A stretch of 64,000 nt of DNA from Vibrio tritonius (GCF_001547935.1 NZ_AP014635.1:744001-808000), one strand, 5' to 3'; shown: positions 47,368 through 58,181, numbered from the stretch's first letter. Notes: generated by a model not told the origin, from the letters alone. A program made the numbers and translations.

Positions 47368-48672
47368 ATGTCATATGTATCTTTAAGTGGTTTGTCCGCT
47401 GCTCAGTTAGATTTGAATACCACGAGTAACAACATTGCGAACGCTAACACGTATGGCTTTAAAGAGTCTCGTGCTGAGTTCGGCGATGTGTATTCAAACT
47501 CTTTGTTCACTAATGCGAAAACAACCCCTGGTGGTGGTGTTCAATCGCAGAAGGTGTCGCAACAGTTCCATGAAGGTTCAAGTATCTACACTAATAACCC
47601 AATGGACTTACGTGTCTCTGGTACGGGTTTCTTTGCAGTCGCAAAAGACCGTTTGATTCCTCAACAGAACGAATTAACACGTAACGGTGCGTTCCATTTA
47701 GATAAAAATAACTACATGGTAACGGCAAATGATGAGTTCTTACTTGGTTATCAAGTGAACCCGGATACAGGTGATGTTCTTTCTTTTGAACCTCAACCAA
47801 TGAATATTCCTGCTGAGTTTGGTAAACCGAAACAAACAGCCAATATCACTGTTGGGGTTAACTTACCAGCTAACGGTGATTTGAAAGATCCGACTTTGTT
47901 TGATTATACCGATCCAGAAACATACAACCGTTCGACGTCATCAACTATTTATGACTCTATGGGGCAGGCGTATAAGTTAACCACGTACTACTTGAAAGAC
48001 CAAACCCAGCCCAACACATGGCAGGTGTATTACACCGCAACCGATAAAAATGGTGAAAAACCCGTTAATATCGTCAACGGTGATGCAACCACCGCGTCTG
48101 GTCAAGTTGGTCATACGTTGAAGTTTAATAACGATGGTACATTGGCAAGCTTGAATAACGGTCAACCGATTGTATCTCAACCGTTAGGCAGTGGTACGGA
48201 CCCATTAGACCTTAATGGTGCGGATGGTTCTCAAACGTTGTCGTTTAGCCTCGATGCGGCCACTCAGTTTGCTGCGCCTTTTGAGCTAACCAAGTTTGAT
48301 GAAGATGGTGCGACGACAGGTTTCTTGACCAAAATCGACTTTGACGAAAACGGCAGTATCTTAGGGACGTATTCTAACGGTGAAAACGTGACTCTAGGTC
48401 GTGTCGGTTTGGTTCGCGTACCAAACGAACAAGGTTTGGATAAGAAGAGTGGTACCCAATGGGATGCAACCCAGTTCTCTGGTGATAAGATCTGGGGTGA
48501 GTCAAACAAAGGGTCGTTTGGTTCGATTAAAAACGGTTCATTAGAGCAGTCTAACATCGACATGACTCAAGAGCTGGTGGATTTGATCTCTGCTCAGCGT
48601 AACTTCCAAGCGAACTCTCGTGCGCTAGAAGTGCATAACCAACTGCAACAAAACATTCTACAGATTCGATAA
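47368..48672 (+). CDS. flgE: Flagellar hook protein FlgE
   Basis: FlgE forms the hook. The 434-residue protein starts MSYVSLSGLSAAQLDLNTTS with NNIANANTYGFKESRAEF, and ends LVDLISAQRNFQANSRALEV, both terminal helices of axial proteins; the middle (about 90-350) is variable beta structure. It ends the flgBCDE operon at a terminator. Confidence 0.97.
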   Translation: MSYVSLSGLSAAQLDLNTTSNNIANANTYGFKESRAEFGDVYSNSLFTNAKTTPGGGVQSQKVSQQFHEGSSIYTNNPMDLRVSGTGFFAVAKDRLIPQQNELTRNGAFHLDKNNYMVTANDEFLLGYQVNPDTGDVLSFEPQPMNIPAEFGKPKQTANITVGVNLPANGDLKDPTLFDYTDPETYNRSTSSTIYDSMGQAYKLTTYYLKDQTQPNTWQVYYTATDKNGEKPVNIVNGDATTASGQVGHTLKFNNDGTLASLNNGQPIVSQPLGSGTDPLDLNGADGSQTLSFSLDAATQFAAPFELTKFDEDGATTGFLTKIDFDENGSILGTYSNGENVTLGRVGLVRVPNEQGLDKKSGTQWDATQFSGDKIWGESNKGSFGSIKNGSLEQSNIDMTQELVDLISAQRNFQANSRALEVHNQLQQNILQIR

Positions 48673-48694
48673 CCATCGGATCGGCAAACACGGT

Positions 48695-48724
48695 AAGCTG
48701 GCGGCAATCGCCAGCTTCTTTTTG
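48695..48724 (+). terminator. Terminator after flgE
   Basis: AAGCTGGCG and CGCCAGCTT form a 9-bp stem with a GCAAT loop, followed by CTTTTT. Confidence 0.85.
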
Positions 48725-48811
48725 CCTTCCTCTTGCCGCTTTCCTGCTTCTAATTCCTGCTTTTTCGTTGTTTTTCTTTTTATCTATTTGAATAATATAG
48801 ATAAATAAAAC

Positions 48812-48828
48812 ATGGCACATCTATTGCT
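48812..48828 (+). promoter_or_regulatory. Sigma-54 promoter of flgFGH(IJ)
   Basis: TGGCACATCTATTGCT has the -24 TGGCAC and -12 TTGCT elements at the correct spacing, about 38 bp upstream of flgF. Confidence 0.85.
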
Positions 48829-48865
48829 TTAATGACCAAGAACAACCGATTTTTGGGATGGAATT

Positions 48866-49615
48866 ATGGATCGTGCTCTGTATCTGGCCATGAGTGGCGC
48901 AAAACAAAACATGCAAGCCATGCAATTGCGGGCGAACAACCTAGCAAACGTTAGTACGACAGGTTTTCGTGCCGACCTAGAGCAAGCGCGTTCTATGCAG
49001 GCATATGGTGCTGGGCTACCAAGTCGAGTATTCAATATGACTGAACGTCCTGGAAATAATTTCCAACAAGGCAGCGTGATCACAACAGGTCGCGATCTGG
49101 ACGTCACTGTACAAGGTGAAGGATGGATTTCTGTGATGGATAAAACGGGCAAAGAAGGACTTACCCGTAACGGCAACTTACGTATCGATGAGACTGGCCT
49201 GCTACTGAACGGTAACGGATATCCGGTACTGGGAGAAACAGGTGCTCCGATTACGCTGCCCGTGCCGCTAAGTAAAATTGAGATCGGCAATGACGGTACG
49301 ATTTCCGTTCGACCTCAAGGTGCTCCAGCGAACGCGATGGAAGTGGTTGACCGTATTAAGTTGGTAAGACCCAATGACCGCTCACTCTTTAAAGATGTTA
49401 ATGGTCTGTTCCGTTCAAAAGACCCTAATGCGACTTACGATGCTGACGCGAATGTCAAAATCCTTACTGGCGCACTTGAGGGCAGTAACGTAAATGCGGT
49501 TGGTGAAATGACCAACCTAATTGACTTGCAACGTCGCTTTGAAATGCAAGTCAAAATGATGCGCACGGCAGAAGAAAACGACAAGTCGTCAGATTCGCTG
49601 CTTCGAATGAGTTAA
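48866..49615 (+). CDS. flgF: Flagellar rod protein FlgF
   Basis: FlgF is a distal-to-proximal rod connector. The 249-residue product shows DRALYLAMSGAKQNMQAMQL and NNLANVSTTGFRADLE at the N-terminus, RDLDVTVQGEGWISV in the middle, and EMTNLIDLQRRFEMQVKMM at the end. It is the first gene of a second sigma-54 operon; flgG follows after 21 bp. Confidence 0.96.
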   Translation: MDRALYLAMSGAKQNMQAMQLRANNLANVSTTGFRADLEQARSMQAYGAGLPSRVFNMTERPGNNFQQGSVITTGRDLDVTVQGEGWISVMDKTGKEGLTRNGNLRIDETGLLLNGNGYPVLGETGAPITLPVPLSKIEIGNDGTISVRPQGAPANAMEVVDRIKLVRPNDRSLFKDVNGLFRSKDPNATYDADANVKILTGALEGSNVNAVGEMTNLIDLQRRFEMQVKMMRTAEENDKSSDSLLRMS

Positions 49616-49636
49616 TGAGAGTCACAGGAGTTAAGT

Positions 49637-50425
49637 ATGCAACCGGCACTATGGGTCAGTAAGACAGGCTTAGACGCTCAGCAAACCAATATTGCAACGA
49701 TCTCGAACAACCTAGCTAACGCCTCAACCGTTGGCTTTAAGAAAAGTCGTGCGGTATTTGAAGATTTGTTTTACCAAAATATCAACCAACCAGGCGGTCA
49801 ATCATCGCAAAATACCGAGCTACCAAGCGGTTTGATGCTTGGCGCAGGTTCTAAGGTTGTGGCAACCCAAAAGGTGCACACCAATGGTAATGCACAAACC
49901 ACATCCAACGCACTGGATATGATGATTGAAGGGGATGGCTTCTTCCAGATCCTAATGCCAGACGGCAATATCGGTTATTCCCGCAATGGTCAATTTACTT
50001 TAAATGATCAGGGGCAATTAGTGACCTCTGGTAGCGGTTACTTGTTGCAGCCACAAATTACAGTGCCGCAAAATGCCATTTCCATTACTGTGGGTACCGA
50101 TGGCGAAGTGTCTGCTCGTGTACGTGGTCAGCAGAATAACCAAGTGTTGGGGCAAATTACTACTGTTGATTTTATTAACCCAGGTGGTTTAGAGCCGATA
50201 GGTCAAAACCTCTATTTGCCTACCGGGGCGAGTGGTGATCCACAAGAAGGTGTACCAGGATTAGATGGTATGGGTAACGTTCGTCAGAACATGTTAGAAA
50301 GCTCTAACGTAAATGTGACGGAAGAGTTAGTTAACATGATTGAAGCTCAACGTGTCTATGAAATGAACTCTAAAGTCATTTCTGCAGTAGACAAGATGAT
50401 GAGCTACGTTAACCAACAACTATAG
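49637..50425 (+). CDS. flgG: Distal rod protein FlgG
   Basis: FlgG builds the distal rod. The 262-residue length matches E. coli (260). It shows IATISNNLANASTVGFKKS, ALDMMIEGDGFFQI and the C-terminal SSNVNVTEELVNMIEAQRVY. It lies between flgF and flgH. Confidence 0.97.
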   Translation: MQPALWVSKTGLDAQQTNIATISNNLANASTVGFKKSRAVFEDLFYQNINQPGGQSSQNTELPSGLMLGAGSKVVATQKVHTNGNAQTTSNALDMMIEGDGFFQILMPDGNIGYSRNGQFTLNDQGQLVTSGSGYLLQPQITVPQNAISITVGTDGEVSARVRGQQNNQVLGQITTVDFINPGGLEPIGQNLYLPTGASGDPQEGVPGLDGMGNVRQNMLESSNVNVTEELVNMIEAQRVYEMNSKVISAVDKMMSYVNQQL

Positions 50426-50448
50426 TGCTTTAGGAAGAGGGTAAGGCG

Positions 50449-51237
50449 ATGAAATCGTTAATCAGTCTGTCTTGTTTTGTTCTTTTGTTATCTGGTTGCA
50501 GCAATTTGTTGCAACAAGACTCACTGACAGAGCAAACACCAACAGTGTTGGATGCTGTTGAAGGTGATAAAGCACAAGATACCTCATCAACGGGGTTAGA
50601 TGGGCTGGTAGATACATTACGTCAACGTAATGATCCAGTGGCTGACGATCCCGCTTGGGCTCCCGTTCATCCAAGAAAAAGGCCTGACCATTATGCTGCA
50701 GAAACGGGTTCTTTGTTTGACCCTGCGAGTGATAGAGGGTTGTACGATGACACTAAACCTCGTGGGTTAGGCGATATTATTACGGTCAACTTGAATGAAA
50801 GTACTAAAGCTGCAAAAAGTGCAGATGCCGACTTGTCTAAAAATAACGATGCCTCTATGGATCCTTTAAGTGTCGGCGGGCAAGAACTCACTATGGGGAA
50901 CTATAACTTCTCCTATGCTTTGAAAAATGACAATAGTTTTTCTGGTAGCTCTGCCGCTAACCAAAGTAACAGTATTTCCGGTTCAATCTCCGTTCAAGTG
51001 ATTGACGTATTGGCGAACGGCAATTTGGTGATTCGTGGCGAAAAATGGTTAACGCTAAATACGGGTGATGAATATGTACGCTTAAGTGGTACTGTTCGCC
51101 CAGATGACATCGGTAACGACAATACTATTGATTCCACACGTATTTCTAACGCACGTATCCAATACTCTGGTACGGGAACCAATAAAGATATGCAGGAACC
51201 TGGATTTTTGGCACGATTTTTTAATGTCTCTTTATAG
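50449..51237 (+). CDS. flgH: L-ring lipoprotein FlgH
   Basis: FlgH forms the outer-membrane L ring. The 262-residue precursor has a lipoprotein signal with lipobox LLLSGC (Cys at residue 17), a short linker, then the conserved [20 protein letters not shown] and [20 protein letters not shown]. It is followed by a strong terminator-like hairpin before flgI. Confidence 0.96.
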   Translation: MKSLISLSCFVLLLSGCSNLLQQDSLTEQTPTVLDAVEGDKAQDTSSTGLDGLVDTLRQRNDPVADDPAWAPVHPRKRPDHYAAETGSLFDPASDRGLYDDTKPRGLGDIITVNLNESTKAAKSADADLSKNNDASMDPLSVGGQELTMGNYNFSYALKNDNSFSGSSAANQSNSISGSISVQVIDVLANGNLVIRGEKWLTLNTGDEYVRLSGTVRPDDIGNDNTIDSTRISNARIQYSGTGTNKDMQEPGFLARFFNVSL

Positions 51238-51280
51238 ACAAGATCTCGACGTCGAAAATTTGACTGTTTAGTTTGATGGA

Positions 51281-51308
51281 TGAGGTCTTTTAAGACCTCA
51301 TTTTTTTT
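51281..51308 (+). terminator. Terminator-like hairpin between flgH and flgI
   Basis: TGAGGTCTTTTAAGACCTCA is a perfect 20-base palindrome and is followed by eight T. It ends only 14 bases before the flgI ATG (51323), whose AAGGG site is at 51312-51316. I see no clear new promoter behind it. Confidence 0.8.
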
Positions 51309-51322
51309 GCAAGGGTTACCCG

Positions 51323-52408
51323 ATGAAAAAGCTCACACTGATGTTATTGATGTTTGTTACGGTTAGCGCTCAAGCTGCTCGTATCAAGGACCTAGCACAG
51401 GTCGCCGGTGTCCGTAGTAACCAACTTGTGGGTTATGGATTGGTGACAGGTTTAGCTGGTACAGGTGAATCAACGCCATTTACTAACCAAAGTTTTAATA
51501 CCATGCTCAAAAAATTCGGCATTCAATTGCCGGAGGGCACTAATCCAAATGCGAAAAATATTGCCGCGGTAATGGTAACGGCAGATTTGCCAGCTTTTTC
51601 TAAGCCTGGGCAAACGGTTGATATTACTGTGTCCTCTGTTGGTTCTGCGAAAAGTTTGCGTGGTGGTACCCTGATGCAGACCATGCTGAAAGGTTTGGAC
51701 GGGCAAGTGTATGCAGTAGCGCAAGGTAATCTAGTGGTGAGTGGCTTTAGTGCCACTGGTGCTGATGGGTCAAAACTGGTGGGAAATACTCCGACCGTGG
51801 GGATGATCTCCAGCGGTGCGATTGTAGAGCGCGAAGTACCCACGCCATTTAGCCGTGGTGATTATATTACCTTTAATTTGTTTGAATCAGATTTTACTAC
51901 GGCTCAACGTATGTCTGATGTAGTTAATAATTTCCTTGGACCTAACATGGCATCTCCTATGGATGCAACATCTGTAAGAGTGCGTGCACCACGTGATATT
52001 AGCCAACGTGTTGGCTTCCTCTCTGCGATTGAGAACCTAGAAGTAGACCCTGCTGATGGCGCAGCCAAGATCATTGTTAACTCACGTACGGGTACGATTG
52101 TGGTTGGCCAACATGTGCGCTTAAAGCCTGCAGCGGTTACTCATGGTGGTATGACAGTTGCTATAAAAGAAAATCTCAATGTTAGCCAACCGAACGCTTT
52201 CGCAGGAGGGCAAACCGCCGTTGTGCCTGACACTGACATTGAAGTGACTGAAAAGCAGGGCAAGATGTTTAAGTTTCAAACAGGAACGTCATTGGATGAT
52301 CTAGTGCGAGCTGTGAACGAAGTGGGAGCTGCTCCATCGGATTTGATGGCGATATTGCAAGCACTGAAACAAGCCGGGGCCATTGAAGGCCAGCTTATTA
52401 TCATCTAA
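51323..52408 (+). CDS. flgI: P-ring protein FlgI
   Basis: FlgI makes the periplasmic P ring. The 361-residue precursor has a short signal peptide ending near SAQAAR, then [20 protein letters not shown] and [12 protein letters not shown], the FlgI N-terminal signature, and [20 protein letters not shown]. flgJ begins 18 bp later. Its transcription depends on reading through the hairpin at 51281 or on an unseen promoter. Confidence 0.97.
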   Translation: MKKLTLMLLMFVTVSAQAARIKDLAQVAGVRSNQLVGYGLVTGLAGTGESTPFTNQSFNTMLKKFGIQLPEGTNPNAKNIAAVMVTADLPAFSKPGQTVDITVSSVGSAKSLRGGTLMQTMLKGLDGQVYAVAQGNLVVSGFSATGADGSKLVGNTPTVGMISSGAIVEREVPTPFSRGDYITFNLFESDFTTAQRMSDVVNNFLGPNMASPMDATSVRVRAPRDISQRVGFLSAIENLEVDPADGAAKIIVNSRTGTIVVGQHVRLKPAAVTHGGMTVAIKENLNVSQPNAFAGGQTAVVPDTDIEVTEKQGKMFKFQTGTSLDDLVRAVNEVGAAPSDLMAILQALKQAGAIEGQLIII

Positions 52409-52425
52409 TCAAAGGAGTGGCAGAT

Positions 52426-53367
52426 ATGGCAAGTAGTCCAAACGACATTGGCTTTATTCAAGACATTGCTGGATTAGATGCATTGCGTCAAAAAGCAGTA
52501 AAAGGCGATAAAGCATCGGAGAAAGAAGCGCTAACAGCAGCAGCTCGTCAATTTGAAGCGATCTTTACCACCATGATGCTTAAATCGATGCGTGATGCCA
52601 ATAAAGAGTTTAAATCCGACATGTTTGATAGTCGCAACGAAGATTTTTATCGTCAAATGCGAGATGAACAGATGACCAGTGAACTCAGTGCGAATGGCTC
52701 TCTTGGTTTGGCGGACATGATTGTTAAACAGCTCACAGCCTCCAATACCATCAATGAGCAAGGTGACCGTACGTTCCAAGATGCCATGGAGCGGGTCAAA
52801 CAAGCACGCACCGTGCAGAATACTGCTATGCCTTCTGCCACGTCAGCCAAAGAAGTTAGCTCTGTTGCTGCGGCGCAAACTTCTGATGTAACCAAGATGG
52901 ATTTCAGCTCTCCACAAGCGTTTGTCCGTTCCTTAAAACCTTACGCTCAAAAAGCGGCTCAAGCTTTGGGGATCGACTCTACTTTGCTTTTAGCCCAGGC
53001 TGCATTAGAGACGGGATGGGGACAAAAGCTGGTTAAAAATGCGCATCATAGCAGTAACAACCTTTTCAACATTAAAGCGAATTCTGCTTGGCAAGGAAAT
53101 AGGATTGCCACACAGACACTAGAATATCAAAACGATATTCCAGTGATGGAAAAAGCAGCGTTTCGAGCTTATCCAAGCTACCAAGCCAGTTTTGATGATT
53201 ATGTGAAATTTTTGGAAACCAATCCTCGTTACAGTGAAGCGTTAGCGCAACAAGGGGATGAAGCTTTTATTCGTGGTGTACATCAAGCTGGATATGCAAC
53301 GGACCCTAACTACGCAGATAAAGTGTTGCGGCTTAAATCCCAAATCGAATCGATGGACAATATCTAG
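52426..53367 (+). CDS. flgJ: FlgJ rod-cap protein and peptidoglycan hydrolase
   Basis: FlgJ caps the rod and cuts a hole in the peptidoglycan. From the ATG at 52426 (GGAG at 52414-52417) the product has 313 residues. The N-terminal rod-cap domain contains ARQFEAIFTTMMLKSMRDAN; the C-terminal GH73 muramidase domain (from about residue 155) has LAQAALETGWGQKLVKN with the catalytic glutamate. A GTG at 52417 is an alternative start but overlaps the ribosome site. Confidence 0.96.
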   Translation: MASSPNDIGFIQDIAGLDALRQKAVKGDKASEKEALTAAARQFEAIFTTMMLKSMRDANKEFKSDMFDSRNEDFYRQMRDEQMTSELSANGSLGLADMIVKQLTASNTINEQGDRTFQDAMERVKQARTVQNTAMPSATSAKEVSSVAAAQTSDVTKMDFSSPQAFVRSLKPYAQKAAQALGIDSTLLLAQAALETGWGQKLVKNAHHSSNNLFNIKANSAWQGNRIATQTLEYQNDIPVMEKAAFRAYPSYQASFDDYVKFLETNPRYSEALAQQGDEAFIRGVHQAGYATDPNYADKVLRLKSQIESMDNI

Positions 53368-53465
53368 CTTCTCTTTTTCCGGGTCGATGCAAAATCGGCC
53401 CGTTCCAATTCAGTATTACCCCTCTATTTTTATATATTTCCTTGAGTTAAATCCTAGTTTCTCAC

Positions 53466-53482
53466 TTGGCACGCATGTTGCT
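53466..53482 (+). promoter_or_regulatory. Sigma-54 promoter of flgKL
   Basis: TTGGCACGCATGTTGCT is a full match to the sigma-54 consensus with a four-base spacer, 57 bp before flgK. Confidence 0.9.
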
Positions 53483-53538
53483 TTATTACCTATAGGAGTC
53501 AGTAATTACTGGCATTTTAATGGGTTTTTGGGGGCAAT

Positions 53539-55443
53539 ATGGCGTCTGATCTTCTGAACGTTGGTAGGCAAAGTGTCTTAACCGCTCAGAGACAACTCAA
53601 TACCACTGGTCATAACATTTCTAATGTTAATACAGAGGGTTACAGTCGTCAGTCTGTGATCCAAGCGACCAATATGCCACGCCAGTTTGGCGGGGAGACT
53701 TATGGTATGGGCGTACATGTGGACAATGTTCGCCGCTCTTGGGATCAATTTGCCGTTAAAGAGTTAAACCTTGCCACTACTGACTATTCGAACAAGAAAG
53801 AGCATGAGCAGAATTTGGATATGTTGTCCAAACTGTTGTCTTCAGTTGCGTCGAAAAAAATCCCAGAAAATTTAAATGAGTGGTTCGATGCGGTGAAAAC
53901 CTCTTCGGACACGCCAAATGATGTTGGGGCACGTAAAGTGGTATTGGAGAAAGCCAATATCATTGCTCAGAACCTTAATGACTTCCATGAAACTGTGCGT
54001 CGTGAATACGATAATACCAACCAAGGACTTGAAGTTGGTATTAAACGTATTAACCAACTGGCGATCGAAATTCGTGACTTACAGCGCCTTATGATGCGTA
54101 CACCAGGCCCGCATAATGACCTGATGGATACCCATGAAAAGTTAGTGAAAGAACTCTCTGAATACACCAAAGTCACCGTTACTCCACGTAAAAATGCGGA
54201 AGGATTTAATATTCACATTGGTAATGGCCATACCTTGGTTTCGGGAACGGAAGCCAGCCAGTTAAAAATGATCGATGGCTATCCAGATGTGAAGCAAACG
54301 CGTTTAGCTATGGTTGAAGGTGATGGTATCAAAGCCATCACATCAAAAGATATTGGTGGTCAGATAGGCGCGTTATTTGAAATGCGGGATAAGAGCATTC
54401 CTAACTTATTGGATGAAATCGGCCGAATGTCGACCGCTTTTTCTTACGAAGTAAATAAGCTGCAACATCAAGGTTTGGACCTCAATGGTGACGTTGGTCA
54501 GGACTTATTTACAGACGTTAACTCAGACCGTATTGCTAAGGCCCGTGTGGTTACTTCGGGTCAATCGACGGCGGATATGGCTGTCTACATTGATAACGTT
54601 GCCAGCTTAAAAGGTGGCGAATATTCACTGCAGTATGACGGTAGCGACTATCACGTCACAAAGCCAAATGGTGAGCAAGAGACGATGGTAGAAAGTGGTG
54701 GCAATCTTTATGTGCGTGACAAGCAAGGCGATTTGACTACTTTGGACGGTATGCGTATTCAAGTTAATAACGATGCAGCGACGGGTGAACGTGTGCTGAT
54801 ACGGCCAACTCGTGCCGGTGGTGCCGACATTAAAGTGAAAACCAACGATCCAGCAAAGCTGGCCGCGCAAAGTTATGAAGCTTCAACGACTTTTGCTCAA
54901 GGCAGTGCGAAATTTTCGATCAACGCAGCGGGCACATTACGCGAATTTCAAGTGGTGATTAACGATTTGGGAAATGCCTTTTCGATTCGCGATAAAGACG
55001 GCAAGGTGCTTTTGGATAATCAAACCTATCCACCGAGTGGGCCCGTCTCATTCCAAGGCACGGAGTTTGAGTTAACCTCTGGGGCATTACCCAAAGATAA
55101 ATTTACGGCAAACCTTGTCCCCTCCGAAGGGGATAATGGCAACTTGCGTAAGATGATTAACATCCAAAACGCCAAGAATATGGACGATAACGAATCGACC
55201 TTGGTGGATGTGTATCACAATCTAAATACCAACTTCGGTTTGAAACTATCCACCGCATCACGCCTGACCGATGTAGCTCGGTTGGAAAAACAGTCTGCAG
55301 AAGACCGTATCGCATCAGTCTCTGGGGTTAACCTGGATGAAGAAGCTGCCAATATGATGAAATTTCAACAGGCATATATGGCTTCATCTCGCATCATTCA
55401 AGCAGCGAATGACACCTTTAACACCATTTTGCAGTTGAGATAG
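53539..55443 (+). CDS. flgK: Hook-filament junction protein FlgK (HAP1)
   Basis: FlgK sits between hook and filament. The 634-residue protein starts with the axial-protein region AQRQLNTTGHNISNVNTEGY and ends with NLDEEAANMMKFQQAYMASS and a C-terminal helix. It is larger than E. coli FlgK (547), with an extended middle region typical of vibrios. flgL follows after 12 bp; FlgN (42030-42455) is its expected chaperone. Confidence 0.96.
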   Translation: MASDLLNVGRQSVLTAQRQLNTTGHNISNVNTEGYSRQSVIQATNMPRQFGGETYGMGVHVDNVRRSWDQFAVKELNLATTDYSNKKEHEQNLDMLSKLLSSVASKKIPENLNEWFDAVKTSSDTPNDVGARKVVLEKANIIAQNLNDFHETVRREYDNTNQGLEVGIKRINQLAIEIRDLQRLMMRTPGPHNDLMDTHEKLVKELSEYTKVTVTPRKNAEGFNIHIGNGHTLVSGTEASQLKMIDGYPDVKQTRLAMVEGDGIKAITSKDIGGQIGALFEMRDKSIPNLLDEIGRMSTAFSYEVNKLQHQGLDLNGDVGQDLFTDVNSDRIAKARVVTSGQSTADMAVYIDNVASLKGGEYSLQYDGSDYHVTKPNGEQETMVESGGNLYVRDKQGDLTTLDGMRIQVNNDAATGERVLIRPTRAGGADIKVKTNDPAKLAAQSYEASTTFAQGSAKFSINAAGTLREFQVVINDLGNAFSIRDKDGKVLLDNQTYPPSGPVSFQGTEFELTSGALPKDKFTANLVPSEGDNGNLRKMINIQNAKNMDDNESTLVDVYHNLNTNFGLKLSTASRLTDVARLEKQSAEDRIASVSGVNLDEEAANMMKFQQAYMASSRIIQAANDTFNTILQLR

Positions 55444-55455
55444 GAGGAAGAATAA

Positions 55456-56661
55456 ATGCTAAATAGAATCGCAAGCTTCCATAACTATCAAGCTGTACAG
55501 AATGACCTACGTCGTCAAGAAGTTAAGGTACACCATAACCAAGCACAATTGGCTTCGGGTAAAAAACTGCTCTCAGCAGCAGACAACCCATTGGCGACCC
55601 ATTACATCCAAAACGTAGCTCAACAAGAAGAGCAGATTCGTCAATATTTGGATGCAATTACTTTGGTTCGTAACCGCTTAGAGCATCAAGAAGTCTTGGT
55701 TTCTAATGCGGAAGATTATGCCGATGATGCCACGCGCAACGTCATGGAAATGATTAACGGTTCGTTATCACCCCAAGACCGTGATGCACATGCACGCGTT
55801 TTAGAAGAGATGGCAGATAACTTCCTTAACTTAGCCAACTCTCAAGACGAATCAGGCAACTATATTTTTTCGGGTACTAAGCCAAAGAATCAACCGTTTT
55901 TCCGTGATAACGAAGGCAACGTAAGTTATTCCGGAGATGACTACCAACGCAAAATGCGCATTTCAAACAGCTTAGAAATGCCGTTTAACACTCCTGGTAG
56001 CAAGTTGTTTATGGAGATTGATAACCCCTTTGGTGACTACGAGCCTGACTACCAGTTGCAAGAAGGTTCGGAACTATTGCTGGAAAGAGCAATAAACACC
56101 AATGCTAATGATGATTCGAACTACAAAGTGACGTTCGTGGACATGAACAATGGCAAGTTTGGCTATCAATTGGAACGTGATGGCAGTGTGGTGCAAGCCA
56201 GTGAATTTGATCCTAAAGAAGGGATTAAATATCAAACAGGTGATAACACGCTGACAATACAAGTGAAAGGGCAGGTGACCGCTGGCGATGAAATTAGCTT
56301 AACACCGCGTAAAACCTATAGCGTATTTGATAGCTTCCAAGATGCGATCAAATACTCCAAGGGGTCGGTGTCCGATGCTTCATCAACAGCCAAGTTGCAA
56401 CAGGCATCAGAAGAGCTGCATCACGCCTTTATTCACTTAAGTAAATCGAGAACCGATATCGGAGCTCGTTTGGATACCTTAGATATCCAAGAAGAACAGC
56501 ATCAAGATTTTAAACTCAGCTTGGCGAAATCTAAGAGTGAGTTTGAAGATTTGGATTATGCCGATGCCGTGATTGAATTTAATGAAAATTCACGTGCCTT
56601 GGAGGCATCACAAAAAGCATTCGGTAAAACCAAGGATTTAACTTTATTTAATTACATCTAA
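55456..56661 (+). CDS. flgL: Hook-filament junction protein FlgL (HAP3)
   Basis: FlgL is the second junction protein. The 401-residue product has a flagellin-like N-terminus (QVKVHHNQAQLASGKKLL-like stretch with ASGKKLLSAADNPLATHY) and a C-terminal EFENLDYADAVIEF-like helix (actual DLDYADAVIEFNENSRALEA). It follows flgK and is followed by 380 bp of flaA leader region. Confidence 0.95.
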   Translation: MLNRIASFHNYQAVQNDLRRQEVKVHHNQAQLASGKKLLSAADNPLATHYIQNVAQQEEQIRQYLDAITLVRNRLEHQEVLVSNAEDYADDATRNVMEMINGSLSPQDRDAHARVLEEMADNFLNLANSQDESGNYIFSGTKPKNQPFFRDNEGNVSYSGDDYQRKMRISNSLEMPFNTPGSKLFMEIDNPFGDYEPDYQLQEGSELLLERAINTNANDDSNYKVTFVDMNNGKFGYQLERDGSVVQASEFDPKEGIKYQTGDNTLTIQVKGQVTAGDEISLTPRKTYSVFDSFQDAIKYSKGSVSDASSTAKLQQASEELHHAFIHLSKSRTDIGARLDTLDIQEEQHQDFKLSLAKSKSEFEDLDYADAVIEFNENSRALEASQKAFGKTKDLTLFNYI

Positions 56662-57041
56662 TCTTCAATGCCTTACGTGCTATGCCGTATGTGCGAGATG
56701 AGTTGTGGTGAAAAATTGGCCTAATAGTTGCTCATAGTTAAATCAGATAGCCAAAGCGGCAATTAAGCGGCAACGCTTGTAGCCAGGAGGCGGTAATCTT
56801 AGAGCTTATGCATAAGGTTACACTTAATATTCCATGTAACTTATTGATTATAAAGTGTTTGTAAATTTTTTAATCAAAATTAATTAAGTTGGCACAGGAA
56901 TTGAATTAATCAGTTAAAGGGTGGAAACCCGATTAAACCGGCAGTGATGCAGGTTTAACCCAGTGATTCACGGTCATGCTTCCAATCAGAGTAAAGCTGA
57001 CCGCTTCGCAAGGGCTTGCGAACTCGACAGGAGAGCAAACT
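56662..57041 (+). promoter_or_regulatory. flaA upstream region: sigma-54 site and structured leader
   Basis: TTGGCACAGGAATTGAA at 56889-56905 has a perfect -24 half but GA in place of GC at -12. The leader of about 125 bases contains hairpins TTAAACC/GGTTTAA (56933-56958) and TTCGCAAG/CTTGCGAA (57005-57022). AGGAG is at 57029-57033, eight bases before the ATG. Confidence 0.7.
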
Positions 57042-58181
57042 ATGACCATTAACGTAAATACTAACGTATCGGCGATGACGGCCCAACGTTACTTGAATAA
57101 AGCGTCAAACGAGTTAAATACCTCAATGGAACGCTTGTCTTCAGGTAATCGCATCAACAGTGCAAAAGATGATGCGGCAGGTCTGCAAATTTCTAACCGT
57201 TTGAGCGCTCAGTCTCGTGGTCTAGAAGTCGCTATGCGTAACGCTAACGATGGTATTTCAATCGCACAAACTGCTGAAGGTGCGATGAATGAATCCACTA
57301 ATATTTTGCAGCGTATGCGCGATTTGGCTCTGCAATCTTCAAACGGTACTAACTCAGAATCAGAACGTAAAGCGCTGAATGAAGAGTCAGTAGCGCTGCA
57401 AGACGAGCTAAACCGTATTGCTGAAACCACCTCATTCGGTGGGCGTAAATTGCTTAACGGAACCTTTGGAGAGTCTGCTTTCCAAATCGGTTCAAGCTCT
57501 GGTGAGGCGATCATCGTTGGCTTAACGAGCATACGTGCAGATGACCAGCGCATGGGCGGTGTCAGTTATAAATCGGAACAAGGTAAAGACAAAAACTGGG
57601 GGGTGCCTCCTCAAGCTCGAGACCTTAAGTTCGAATACACCGATGGCGATGGAAAACCAGTGACTGTCGATATCAATGCCAAACCTGGTGATGATATTGA
57701 GGAACTTGCCACTTACATCAACGGTCAAACTGAAGGCGTTAAAGCCTCTGTAGACCAAGACGGTAAGCTGCAGCTATTCGTGCCGGAATCAGGGATCCGT
57801 GGAAACCTAAATATTTCTGGTGGCTTAGCGAGTGAGTTAGGACTTAATGGTGGTCCGGGTCTAAAAACAACAGTTCAAGATATTGATATCAGCACCGTCG
57901 GTGGTTCACAAAACGCGGTTGGCGTTTTGGATGCTGCACTGAAATATGTCGATTCGCAACGTGCTGATTTGGGTGCGAAGCAGAACCGTCTCGGTCACAG
58001 CATTAGTAACTTATCGAATATCCAAGAGAACGTAGAAGCCTCGAAGAGCCGCATCAAAGATACGGACTTTGCGAAAGAAACGACTCAATTGACCAAAGCA
58101 CAGATTCTGCAACAGGCAGGGACATCAATCCTTGCCCAAGCGAAACAGTTGCCAAGCGCTGCAATGCAACTATTGCAGTAG
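57042..58181 (+). CDS. flaA: Flagellin FlaA
   Basis: This 379-residue flagellin follows V. cholerae FlaA most closely, including the end [11 protein letters not shown]. The conserved N-terminal segment ([40 protein letters not shown]) and C-terminal segment ([15 protein letters not shown]) form the filament core, with a short variable middle around residues 170-290. The ATG at 57042 is chosen for the ribosome site. FlaA is the sigma-54-dependent, essential flagellin in V. cholerae, and a sigma-54-like site is present here. Confidence 0.93.
   Translation: MTINVNTNVSAMTAQRYLNKASNELNTSMERLSSGNRINSAKDDAAGLQISNRLSAQSRGLEVAMRNANDGISIAQTAEGAMNESTNILQRMRDLALQSSNGTNSESERKALNEESVALQDELNRIAETTSFGGRKLLNGTFGESAFQIGSSSGEAIIVGLTSIRADDQRMGGVSYKSEQGKDKNWGVPPQARDLKFEYTDGDGKPVTVDINAKPGDDIEELATYINGQTEGVKASVDQDGKLQLFVPESGIRGNLNISGGLASELGLNGGPGLKTTVQDIDISTVGGSQNAVGVLDAALKYVDSQRADLGAKQNRLGHSISNLSNIQENVEASKSRIKDTDFAKETTQLTKAQILQQAGTSILAQAKQLPSAAMQLLQ

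Noticed and set aside
53258..53557. 99-codon ORF between flgJ and flgK
   Set aside because: It overlaps both genes and the sigma-54 promoter of flgK; codon use is poor.
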